This document shows, one piece after another, positions 20,062-29,760 of a DNA stretch of 64,000 nucleotides; position 1 is the stretch's first letter; each line of letters starts with the position of its first letter. Position numbers and translations under genes: made by a program. Source of the DNA: Protula sp. h YS-2021 (taxonomy: Eukaryota; Annelida; Polychaeta; Sabellida; Serpulidae). Under the pieces are notes generated by a model. That model worked only from the letters and a program-made list of their open reading frames with translations, did not search any database and was not told the DNA's origin. The stretch is from positions 26,107,458-26,171,457 of the forward strand of contig OX457028.1 of the NCBI GenBank assembly GCA_949752745.1, read 5' to 3'.

Positions 20062-23000
20062 ATGGCAGCAAGAGCTCGTACCAAGCAGCTTGACGCCGTG
20101 AGTAAGTGGTGTCAGGAATTAGAGATGGCCATGGAGGGGGAGCCTGGTGAGCAGGCACAGGCCGTCCACAACAAGCTCCAGGAACACCTCCTGAAGCTCG
20201 CCAAGGCTCAGGAAGAGTGCTTGGCATCTGCTCCGGAGGAAGAGCAGAGAAAGCTCAAAAGGCAGTGCGACGCCGTGACGTCCTCAGCGAAGGACGTCCA
20301 AGAACGCTACCAGCGGTGGGTGGCGTCAGAGGGCGCAGCACTCGAAGAAGACGAGGAGGAGGGTGTAGAGGCAGAACAACCACCAGTCGCTACTCCACCC
20401 CGTTCAACCGCGAAGGCCCGGGGCACAAGTAGTAGGAAAACGATGGTTCCAGACCACACCATTGGTGAAGTTGTGAGTTTTCAGCCTTCCGATCCCAAGG
20501 CTGAGATGAGGAAGGCAGCGATCCGGTTGCGCCTAATGAAGCAGGAGAAAGCCTATGAACGCGAGCAACTGAGGGCGCGCCAGGAGGTGGAGCTTGCCAG
20601 GGCGAGGGCCGAGTACCAGCTCGCCCGGGTCGAGGCCGGTGAAGACCCGGAGTCTTCAGATGACGAACAGACCACGCCTCCCCCACCGAAGCCGAGCACC
20701 AGCAGACGTCACAGACCACAGCGGCCGGCTACGGACCCAAAGGTGCGGGCTACTCCGACCCCGCCGCCCAGACTTTCTCTGTTTCAGGCCGAAGACAGTG
20801 ATTCGTCCCCCGAGCGCGGTGTTTTCGGTTGCAGGGTGCCGAAGTTTGAAGGGACAGTCCTAGACTACGCGGAATTTATCCATCATTTTGAGACTGTTGT
20901 GCACCCCCGCACCCGCAGCAACCGGAAGCGCCTCAATTACTTGATTGAGGCCTGTGAGGGAGAAGCCTGGCGGACCATCAAGGCTTGCCGCATCTTGCCA
21001 GCCAGCCAAGGGTACATGGAGGCGCGTCAGCTGCTGGAAGAAAGCTTCGGCAGACCCCACCTGGTGGCCCAAGCAAGCCTCGATACGTTGACCAATGGAC
21101 CCACCATCAGGTCTGGTGACGGTGAGGCGCTTATGAAGCTTGGACGACGTATGACCGAATCCATCACCATCCTGACGGCCATGGGGTGTGAGGATCTGGC
21201 CAACACCACTGACGTACTGGTGAAGGTGGCGCAGCGGCTCCCATCGTACCTGCGCACAGAGTGGGTCAGGCTGACGGGGGCCATATTCAAGCGGGGTGAG
21301 CGACCTACTTTCCGCGATTTGATGCGGCTGGTGAAGGAGACCGCAGAGACGGCCTGCAACGTCTACGCCCACTTCCTTCTGGAGAAGAAGCCAGACAGGC
21401 AGGCCGAGAAGCGACACCCGCCCAGTTACAAGCCCCGGGCGACGACAATGACGACGGCAGCAGAAGGTCAACCGGTTCCACCACCCAGACCGCAGCCAAG
21501 ACCGCGTTCCCGACCGCAGCAGATGAAGCCGCAGCATTATCCACCGCCCCAGCAGCAGGAGACCCATCAGCCCAAGCCGAAGCGTTGCGCAGCCTGTGAC
21601 GGCGGTTGTGCGGTGGTATCAGACTGTTTGCGATTTCAGGCGATGTCACTGGAGGAAAGACAGGAATGCTGCAGACGAGGTCGCCTATGCAACAACTGCT
21701 TGCGGCCGGGGCACTTCGCTAAGGACTGCAGGATGCAACAGCGATGTCAAGTCCAGAAGTGCAACGGAAAGCACCATCAGCTCCTGCACCAGCACACCTC
21801 AGTGGTCAGTTGTTCGGCCATGGCCGAGCCAGGACTGAATTTTTTAGGTGTCCTGCCCGTGGTTGTGCAAGCCGGAGGCGCCAGCGTACCCACCTACGCC
21901 CTGTTGGACAACGGCAGCTCCAAGACGCTGTGCAGTGAAGAGCTTCTGGAAGAGCTAGGAGTGCAAGGTAGACCGGTCCACTTCAGTGTGAGTACTGTCA
22001 CCACTGGCCAGGCCTCCTACGCAGGTACAGAAGTCGACTTGTCTGTGCGGGCGTTTTCAGGCGGTCCGGACATCCCGCTCAACAGAGTCTGGTCCGTGAA
22101 GAAGCTGCCAGACTTGGTGGGATACGTGCCCTGTGAACAAGATCTACGCCGATGGGTGCACCTGCAAGACGTAGTGGCACCAGCCAAGCTCAGAAGAGCC
22201 CGCGTGACACTCCTAATCGGCATTGACGCTCCCCAGGCCCACCGACCGCTGGAAATAAGGACGTCCAACAAGTACGAGCCATACGCAGTGCGCAGCGAGC
22301 TGGGATGGGCAGTCTGGGGGCCGAGCGACAAGACACCAGCAACGCCGGAAGCAAGAGCCCACGTCAACTTCACCCACGCAAGCGGTACCTTGTTGCAGGA
22401 AAAACTCAACCTGATGTGGCAGACGGATTTTAGCGAGCTGAGAGGGGGCCCATCGGCGATGTCGAGGGACGACGTGAAAGCGCTGCAGAAGATGGAAGAC
22501 ACAGCCAAACTCGACGCTGACGGTCGTTACCAGGTCGGGTTGCCATGGCGACAGTCGGACCCACAGCTGCCATACAACAAAGGAATGGCGGCACGAAGAC
22601 TGGCGTCCCTACGAGCCAAGCTGCAGAAGGACGAGGAGCTGAGGCAGCGCTACACCGAAGTGATGCAGGGGTACCTGAACCAAGGGCACGCCGAGTTAGC
22701 GCCCCCCGAATGCCAGTCCGGCAAGACGTGGTATCTCCCGCACCACGGAGTACAACATCCCCAGAAGGAAAAACTGAGGGTGGTGTTCGACGGGGCAGCA
22801 CAGACCGCCGGGGTATCGCTCAACAACAGATTACTCCGGGGTCCCGACCTGGTAAACGACCTGGTAGGCGTCTTGTTACGGTTTAGACAGGAGAAGATCG
22901 CGCTGTCAGCAGACGTGGAACAGATGTTCCACCAGGTCAGGGTCGCCCCCGACGATCGTGACGCTCTACGCTTCCTCTGGTGGCCAGACGGAGATATCGA

Positions 23001-25713
23001 ACAGCCAGCTCGCGACTACCGGATGAACGTTCACATATTCGGAGCCACGTCCAGCCCCAGCTGTACGGCCTACGCCCTCAGGAGAGCCGCCAAGGACCAA
23101 TCGAACGACTTCCCCACCAACGCAGTGGATACCGTCCTACGGAACTTCTACGTCGACGATTGCCTGAAGTCCGTGGCTAGCCCAAAAGAAGCCGTCGACC
23201 TCTGTCGTGACGTCACCGAACTGTTGAGCCGCAGGGGTTTCAATTTGACAAAGTGGATAAGTACCGACGGCTCGGTAATTGAGTCTGTACCTGAAGACAA
23301 AAGAGCCAAAAGTGTGAAACATTTCCGTCAGGGGGACGAACTACCTCAGGAACGCGCTCTGGGACTAGTGTGGGAGGTAGAGAGTGACGTTTTCCGGTTC
23401 GAGGTTAATCAGTTAAACAAGCCCCTCACCCGCCGGGGAGTGCTTTCGGAAGTCTGCTCGCTGTTCGACCCGCTGGGATTAGTGGCCCCGGTTTTGCTCC
23501 CAGCCCGCAGACTGCTACAAGCGATGTGCCGAGAGGGACTGGGCTGGGATGACACGCTCTCGCAATTGACCGCTGAGAAGTGGACCGCGTGGCGGAGTCA
23601 GCTTCCGGCCTTGCGGCAACTGAAGATCCCCAGATGCGTGAAAACAGACGTTGGCGAAGCCAGAGACATACAGCTGCACGTGTTCAGTGACGCCAGTGAG
23701 GTCGGCTACGGCGCCTGCGCCTACCTACGTTTCGTAGACGACCAAGGCAACGTGACCTGCGCGCTCGTACAGGGAAAGTCCCGGGTAGCTCCGATTAAGA
23801 CTCAGACGTTGCCCCGCCTGGAATTGACAGCTGCCCTGGTTGGAGCCCGCTTAGCTCGCCACGTCCAAGACGAATTAGACTGGACCCTGAACAGCGTAAC
23901 GTTATGGACCGATTCGATGATCGTATACGGGTACATACAAAACGAAAACAAGAGGTTTAAAACGTTCGTGGCGAACCGGCTAGCCGAGATATTGGAACTG
24001 ACGTCCCCAGACCAGTGGCGGCACGTAGAAGGCCGTTCGAATCCCGCTGACGTGGCGTCGAGAGGCCTGCGCGCAGACGACCTATCCGGATTACGCACGT
24101 GGCTGTCCGGTCCGGAATTCCTGAGACAACCCGAAGCAGAATGGCCCAAGACCCCGCGCCATATCGTCGAGCCCGAGGGCGATCCGGAGGTGAAGACGAA
24201 ACAAGCTATCTGCCTGGCGACCCAAGAGCATCGGGGCCTCGACGCCCTGATTAACCACTATAGCGACTGGCGGCGCCTACGGCGTGCCGCTGCTTATTTC
24301 TTGCTTTTTAGGAAGATGCTCCAGGCCAAAACCAGAGGCGATCCAACGCCGACTCAGACGTTCCTCACTCCCGATGACGTCAGCCAGGCTGAGAAATCAC
24401 TCGTCAGGCACATTCAAAGGGGCTGTTTCCGTGAAGAATGGGATCGTCTGGCGAGAGGTGAAGCCGTCCTGGCCCGGAGCCGCCTAGCCCAGCTGAACCC
24501 GAGAATACAAGACGGCTGGATGACCGTGGAGGGACGACTACAATCGGCAGACCTACCTGGCAGAGCCAAGCAGCCCCCGGTGCTCCCAGAGCAGCACCCC
24601 CTTACCAATCTGATTGTAGGTGCAGCCCACACCGAGAGCGGTCACGCCGGAACCAACCAGGTGCTGAGCAACGTGAGGGAGAAGTTCTGGCCTCTCCGCG
24701 GACGAGCGACGGTCAAAAGGGTTCTACGCCAGTGCGCGGGGTGCCGTAGGCAGAGGGCGACGCCATGTAGACAACAGATGGCGCCCCTACGAGAGGAGCA
24801 AGTGACGCCCGATCGCCCCCCATTTACCTTTACCGCTGTGGACCTTTTTGGACCCTTTAACGTAAAATTCAGAAGAGGCACGGCAAAACGATACGGCTGC
24901 GTGTTCACCTGCCTGACGTCCAGGGCGATACACCTCGAGATAACTCATTCGCTAACCGCTTCGAGCTTTGTGTCTGCGTGCGTACGGTTTTTCGGTCGAC
25001 GTGGCCGACCAGAAAAGATGTTCAGCGACAACGGCACGAACATCGTTGGCGGCGAACGCGAGATGAGAGAGGAGCTGCAGCTATGGAACACGCAGCTACT
25101 GAATCAGGCCTTCCTCCAACGTGATATCGAGTGGCATTTCAACCCGCCCCACGCCAGCCACATGAACGGAGCGGTAGAACGTATGATACGCACAGTGAGG
25201 CGCGTGATGACGTCGGTCGTCAACTCGCAGCTGTTGACGGACGAGCAGCTGTTGACCGTTATGACCGAAGTGGAACGTATCGTAAACGACCGCCCGCTCA
25301 CAGCTGTTGGGGACGACCCGAGTGACCCGGAAATCCTGACGCCAGCCAAACTGTTACTGCTTCGGACGAATACGTGTTTGCCGGCAGCGTCGACGGCCAG
25401 AGACGATAATTACACTGTGAGAAGATGGCGACAAGCGCAGTACTTGGCAGACGTTTTTTGGCGTCGCTGGGTCAAAGAGTACTTGCCGAGCCTGCAGGAA
25501 CGGCAGAAGTGGCGTATGCCGGAACGTGACGTCAAGATCGATGACGTCGTCCTGATGGTTGAAGACGCTCCGAGAGGTCAGTGGCCCCTTGCTCGGGTCA
25601 CGGAAGTGCACGAAAGCCGTGACGGACTGATCAGAAGCGTAGAAGTGACCAGCCGCGGGCGCACGTACAGACGTCCGGTGACCAAGTTGTGCCTGCTTGA
25701 GGCGGCGCCATAA
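20062..25713 (+). CDS. BEL/Pao Gag-Pol polyprotein (1883 aa, intact)
   Basis: A single frame encodes, in order: a charged coiled-coil-like N terminus; a capsid region (about 255-440); a CCHC knuckle CNNCLRPGHFAKDC at 543-556; an aspartic protease of the Pao type with LLDNGSS (DNGS from 616, where most families have DTG or DSG); reverse transcriptase with D951 in the ADVEQMF block and YVDD at 1030-1033; RNase H with FSDASEVGYG (D1210); and integrase. The integrase has an HHCC zinc site (H1523, H1528, C1558, C1561) and catalytic D1594, D1656 and E1706. A C-terminal domain with WRRWVKEYLPSLQER follows. All key catalytic residues are present and no stop interrupts the frame. It should supply every protein needed for transposition. 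GC content is clearly higher than in the surrounding DNA. Confidence 0.96.
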   Translation: MAARARTKQLDAVSKWCQELEMAMEGEPGEQAQAVHNKLQEHLLKLAKAQEECLASAPEEEQRKLKRQCDAVTSSAKDVQERYQRWVASEGAALEEDEEEGVEAEQPPVATPPRSTAKARGTSSRKTMVPDHTIGEVVSFQPSDPKAEMRKAAIRLRLMKQEKAYEREQLRARQEVELARARAEYQLARVEAGEDPESSDDEQTTPPPPKPSTSRRHRPQRPATDPKVRATPTPPPRLSLFQAEDSDSSPERGVFGCRVPKFEGTVLDYAEFIHHFETVVHPRTRSNRKRLNYLIEACEGEAWRTIKACRILPASQGYMEARQLLEESFGRPHLVAQASLDTLTNGPTIRSGDGEALMKLGRRMTESITILTAMGCEDLANTTDVLVKVAQRLPSYLRTEWVRLTGAIFKRGERPTFRDLMRLVKETAETACNVYAHFLLEKKPDRQAEKRHPPSYKPRATTMTTAAEGQPVPPPRPQPRPRSRPQQMKPQHYPPPQQQETHQPKPKRCAACDGGCAVVSDCLRFQAMSLEERQECCRRGRLCNNCLRPGHFAKDCRMQQRCQVQKCNGKHHQLLHQHTSVVSCSAMAEPGLNFLGVLPVVVQAGGASVPTYALLDNGSSKTLCSEELLEELGVQGRPVHFSVSTVTTGQASYAGTEVDLSVRAFSGGPDIPLNRVWSVKKLPDLVGYVPCEQDLRRWVHLQDVVAPAKLRRARVTLLIGIDAPQAHRPLEIRTSNKYEPYAVRSELGWAVWGPSDKTPATPEARAHVNFTHASGTLLQEKLNLMWQTDFSELRGGPSAMSRDDVKALQKMEDTAKLDADGRYQVGLPWRQSDPQLPYNKGMAARRLASLRAKLQKDEELRQRYTEVMQGYLNQGHAELAPPECQSGKTWYLPHHGVQHPQKEKLRVVFDGAAQTAGVSLNNRLLRGPDLVNDLVGVLLRFRQEKIALSADVEQMFHQVRVAPDDRDALRFLWWPDGDIEQPARDYRMNVHIFGATSSPSCTAYALRRAAKDQSNDFPTNAVDTVLRNFYVDDCLKSVASPKEAVDLCRDVTELLSRRGFNLTKWISTDGSVIESVPEDKRAKSVKHFRQGDELPQERALGLVWEVESDVFRFEVNQLNKPLTRRGVLSEVCSLFDPLGLVAPVLLPARRLLQAMCREGLGWDDTLSQLTAEKWTAWRSQLPALRQLKIPRCVKTDVGEARDIQLHVFSDASEVGYGACAYLRFVDDQGNVTCALVQGKSRVAPIKTQTLPRLELTAALVGARLARHVQDELDWTLNSVTLWTDSMIVYGYIQNENKRFKTFVANRLAEILELTSPDQWRHVEGRSNPADVASRGLRADDLSGLRTWLSGPEFLRQPEAEWPKTPRHIVEPEGDPEVKTKQAICLATQEHRGLDALINHYSDWRRLRRAAAYFLLFRKMLQAKTRGDPTPTQTFLTPDDVSQAEKSLVRHIQRGCFREEWDRLARGEAVLARSRLAQLNPRIQDGWMTVEGRLQSADLPGRAKQPPVLPEQHPLTNLIVGAAHTESGHAGTNQVLSNVREKFWPLRGRATVKRVLRQCAGCRRQRATPCRQQMAPLREEQVTPDRPPFTFTAVDLFGPFNVKFRRGTAKRYGCVFTCLTSRAIHLEITHSLTASSFVSACVRFFGRRGRPEKMFSDNGTNIVGGEREMREELQLWNTQLLNQAFLQRDIEWHFNPPHASHMNGAVERMIRTVRRVMTSVVNSQLLTDEQLLTVMTEVERIVNDRPLTAVGDDPSDPEILTPAKLLLLRTNTCLPAASTARDDNYTVRRWRQAQYLADVFWRRWVKEYLPSLQERQKWRMPERDVKIDDVVLMVEDAPRGQWPLARVTEVHESRDGLIRSVEVTSRGRTYRRPVTKLCLLEAAP

Positions 25714-25883
25714 ACCGTCGAACTAACTTGCTTATATATAAATGTTTTCTGTATTTGAGTAATTGTAACGGTATATTCACATGTCTGTATCTGGATCGTG
25801 TATTACGGTATTAGTTCGGGCCGAGTGTATGATGTAATTTTTAAGGGCCCGTTGTGTTCATTCAAGTTCAGGCACTATCGCGG

Positions 25884-25897
25884 CCAGGGAGGGGGAG
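25884..25897 (+). promoter_or_regulatory. BEL/Pao polypurine tract
   Basis: A purine run (CCAGGGAGGGGGAG) abuts the TGTAAAC start of the 3' LTR, the expected position for plus-strand priming. Confidence 0.75.
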
Positions 25898-27026
25898 TGT
25901 AAACGCCTCCCGCGTTTATTTTTTGTTACGTTAGCGTTTGTCTAAAGTTCTACTGCTGTCTCTTATTTATTTATTGTCTTTATTTTAATGCACAGAAAGT
26001 GTGCGTGTGTATTCAATGTATAAGTGTCAGGCTAAAGCCCAAACTTCCCATCTTAATTGCAATTAGCGGCAGGGTCAGCGTACTGTGGCTATTGTGTGTG
26101 GCTCCGCTCTAGCCCTTGCTCTAGCACTTATGGTAGATGCCTCGTGAGCATCTGAGGTTATCGGCTTATATAGCAGGCCGAAACGTTTCGAGGGGAGCGA
26201 AAGTTGTCCAGTCAGAATGCAGCTTTTTGTCAATCACGTGGTTTAATCCCTGTGCATTCGAGTACTTAATCCGGGTCAAATCGCACTGTTCCTCATCATT
26301 CACTGAAGCATCGAAGTATTAACAGCTGGAGTATCGCGGAATTAAGAAGATTAGGAATACAAGGAAGAGCAGTGCGGCACGGATTGGTCTGTGAATACTG
26401 AAGAATTTGGATATTATTGCGCTAGTTTAATTTTTGAAGATCGTGAATTTGAAGTGTTTTAAACAGTGTTTGTTTCCATATTGACGTTGTCGTCGGTAAT
26501 TATTTCAAGGGATATTGTACAATGGTGAAAATAACGGATAATGAGTGCGTTTCTGAACGCCTTTCAATAGGATAACAGCATTTAAATGAGTGAGTAATTT
26601 TATGTTTTTTTATATGTCAGTTTTCTGTTTTTAAACGTCAGGTATTTTGTTTCTCTGCTTGCAGAGAATCGTCGAAGGTGATCCTCGAAAGTTTATACGT
26701 CGCTGATCAGCTGTATCAGACGTATACGAGGACCTTTAAGAGCTCTCTATTGTCAGTTAGAAAGCCATAGCGACGCATTCCTCGCCTTGCTAGCTCTGTT
26801 TCTGTTTTCTGTCTGCGTTACGAACGATATCTAGTTGTTACTTTTTGTGTACGCTCTTTGTTGTTAAAGCGTTTAAGCAGTAAATTGCAATGTAAAGGTT
26901 GATTCGTCAATAAAAGGCTAAACGTTAACTTCAGTGGTCAGTTAATTCTTTACGTTCCAACAGTTACACTACGCGTCTTTGCTCTCACATAGTATACCCG
27001 GCCATCAGCGGCCCCGGTTATTTACA
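25898..27026 (+). repeat. BEL/Pao 3' LTR
   Basis: 1129 bp, the same length as the 5' LTR and differing from it only at 25926 where compared. AATAAA at 26909-26914 is the likely polyadenylation signal. The CCTTG target duplication follows immediately. Confidence 0.96.
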
Positions 27027-28926
27027 CCTTGTGTTGTATTGTATAGTGAAAAACATAGCGTTTTCAGTACAGGTTGGAAGCTCTCAGTGTATTCATTGAA
27101 AAGGCATTCAGTTTGACAGTCTTCAGGGTGAAAAACTTAAGACCGCAAAAGAAATTTCGACTTTGGACCTAGAAATGGAGCGGTTTTTACAGGTTTTTCC
27201 ATGCATATAAACTTTCACTTTTTAGCGTAACAAAGGTCAAATTTTTCTTTTTTTTTCTTTGTAAATAATTTCCGTGTAACTCGTCAGATACGCATCAGCT
27301 AAAAAACCGAAATTTTACGTGAAAGTAGGGTATTATTTTGGTGCTGTATGAAATTTTGACTCAAAGGATGCCTTAGATGTTGTGTTTCATTGATAAAAAT
27401 TTTATACCACAATATATAAAGCATATGAGTAGCACAGTACAACCATTTCAATTATGGTATCTGATAATATCCTGCCCAGTGCAATGGGGGACATTTTAGT
27501 CCTTTTTTGCACCCTGCCTTTCTCTTTTTACCTTGGTTCATAATTTTTAATATTTTCAAGTACAGAGCGAACTTTTGAGTTAAATTCCACGTCAGCGAAG
27601 TACCAGACCTACTGATGTTTTGGAGTTATATTTTACGGATCATCCTTTTCGAGTAAATCGACTTCTGTGAGCTGTTTTTATCATAGGGGGCCTTTTGGCT
27701 ACAAGAGCTATATCCGTAATGTGGCCTCTGTCACCAGTCCATCCCTCCTTCGGACTAGCTTTTCGATCCGTCCGTCTATCTACATACTTTTATATTTTGC
27801 TACTTCCTTTTTTAAGTTTTAGTGGGATCGCAGAAAGGTTCTGTGGAAATGTGGCTCATTTAGAGGGACACATGTCCATTTGCTAATTAGGAAAGTTAGG
27901 AGAATCCGGACGAGGGGTGATTTTTTTTTACAGGCCTTTTTTTTTTTTTTTTTTTTGCTTTGTTCATTTCCTCTTTAAATCAGATTTTAGTTTCCAATTT
28001 CGTTGAGAAAAGAAATGAAGCCGTAATAACTACGATATGAAAATACACATAATCAAATGTGATAAGGGTTTGATGTCATAGACGACCTTATCACAACGTG
28101 AAAGTTTCATTCCACATCAGAAAGACGAAAGAATGAGTGACAATATACAGTGCCCATTAACACGTGTGTCGACCAAAATCCCACTCCCCACTTACAGAGC
28201 GGAAACACCCGCATTCGCTGCTACCCTATTCACAGAGCTAAAATGCCCACGTTTGAACCTCAAACCCTCACAGAGCGAAAACGTCCACGTTTGCTCATAC
28301 CCCTGTCTTCCCCTTCCCATTCACAGCAAAAACGCCTGCGCTCGCTGCCACTCTCCACAGAGCGAAAACGCCCGAGTTCGCTCCCACTCCCCACTCATAG
28401 AGCGAAAATGGCCGCGTTCGTTCCCACTCCCCACTCACAGCGAAAACGCCCGCGTTCGCTGCCACACCGCACTCACAGACCGAAATGCCACAGATCGTTC
28501 CCACCTACAGTCTTTGCTGCTCCCTTCATTTTATGTCAAAATCCTGGTGTTATCATGGAGCTGCTGTGTAGCAAAACGTCTGAACACAATAAAAAATAAT
28601 ATAGGGCACGCTTTCCCTAAATTTTTAATAGCATTTATTGAAAACCATTTTAGCGACCACCTTCCAGACTGGGATAAACAAAGACGTCCAGTAAAATCTG
28701 TTTTAGTTTTTTTTGTTGTCTTTGAATTTTTGAAAATGAATTGTGATTATTTTTGCCGAAATGAATATTTTATTTCAGTAATAAGAAAAAAGGAAAATCG
28801 CTATTGGCAAATTATGGGTTTGGTCGGGGAGATATTTGTTTTTGTTTACAATAATTGGAAACTAACTAGTGTCGATTCTAAGTATGTAATATAAGCCTGT
28901 ATTCATATGTTTTGTGTGCACTGGCC

Positions 28927-29050
28927 GCTGTGGATTTGTACTAAATTCCACAACTTAAGTGTGAATCATGCTTAAGTCGCACATCATGTCGTATTTCCTA
29001 CTTGCAAACTAAGTTTGCAAATGGGTATGCTTTTGCTAAGAATTTCGGCT

Positions 29051-29110
<60 letters not shown>

Positions 29111-29760
29111 TTTTGCTTCTTTTTTCCGTCTTGAGGTCAGAGATTTTGAGCTTATTTTCGACACTTTGGTCCTAAGAGAGCTATATAAGAGGTAGGTCGG
29201 TGACCTTGACCTCCTCCGTCATGGTCAAGGTGAAAAACCGGAAGTTGACCATTATCTCGAAAACGGTTAGAAAACTGAATTTGATTATTTGTGCCTAAAA
29301 GAGGTTACATTATATTTGCTTCGATGACCCGTTCAAGATAATAATCCCGAGCTGATAATTATGTCGAAACACTGAAAGATTTGTCTTTGACCAGATATAT
29401 TGTGCCTCTGGCCTTCTGCCATTGCAAATCGGTGCCATTTTGCTACGTGTAGCGAAATTCGGTCTAGTTTATTTCCTCAATATGAGCATTTATGTAGGTT
29501 GATACATTTGTGAACAAAAATGAAAACAACAAGTTGATTTCGATTTTTCGCAATGAATGTTGTCTTGGCCGACCAAATTGAGCAGAGTTCTGCAAATTAT
29601 CGGCAAATAACGGCATAATAACGCGCCAGTGGTATAATATATGTAAAGGAATACTCACAAACTGACATATGTATAGAAATTTGAATGCAGCCAAGAAATC
29701 CGCTTATGCATCCAGGGTTACGGAATAAAAGATAGATGGTTTATTTGATAAACAGGACGC
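28927..29760 (+). other. Upstream flank of P2, a duplicate of the P5 upstream flank
   Basis: No gene seen. The region is almost identical to 61937-62762 upstream of P5. Compared with the shorter P4 flank (57970-58414), P2 and P5 share an extra block of about 470 bp (about 28990-29465). That block contains a small palindrome GCAAACTAAGTTTGC, a long T tract with (TTA)n, and a TGACCTTGACCT...GGTCAAGGTG inverted motif. It looks like an old insertion predating the P2/P5 split. The last 60 bp before the ATG are conserved in all five copies. Confidence 0.75.

Larger units (their letters stand above)
18782..27026 (+). mobile_element. Full-length BEL/Pao LTR retrotransposon
   Basis: 8245 bp with two 1129 bp LTRs, one open polyprotein frame and a polypurine tract. 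It is flanked by a 5 bp target duplication, CCTTG, at 18777-18781 and 27027-27031. The interrupted sequence reads continuously in the neighbouring array units, which proves the insertion. The only LTR difference seen is C at 18810 versus T at 25926. The identical LTR lengths and the intact frame point to a very recent and possibly still competent copy. Confidence 0.97.
18688..28926 (+). repeat. Unit 4 of the 2 kb array, split by the BEL/Pao element
   Basis: The left part (18688-18781) contains the truncated gene end, with its stop at 18760-18762. The right part resumes after the transposon at 27032. Without the 8250 bp of element plus target duplication the unit is about 1988 bp. Its minisatellite is at about 28187-28485. 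The array ends at CTGGCC (28921-28926), where sequence passes into the P2 upstream flank just as at 61940 upstream of P5. Confidence 0.86.

Noticed and set aside
20860..22801. Minus-strand frames of 235, 163 and 123 codons across the BEL element
   Set aside because: Antisense shadows of a GC-rich polyprotein frame with clear domains on the plus strand.
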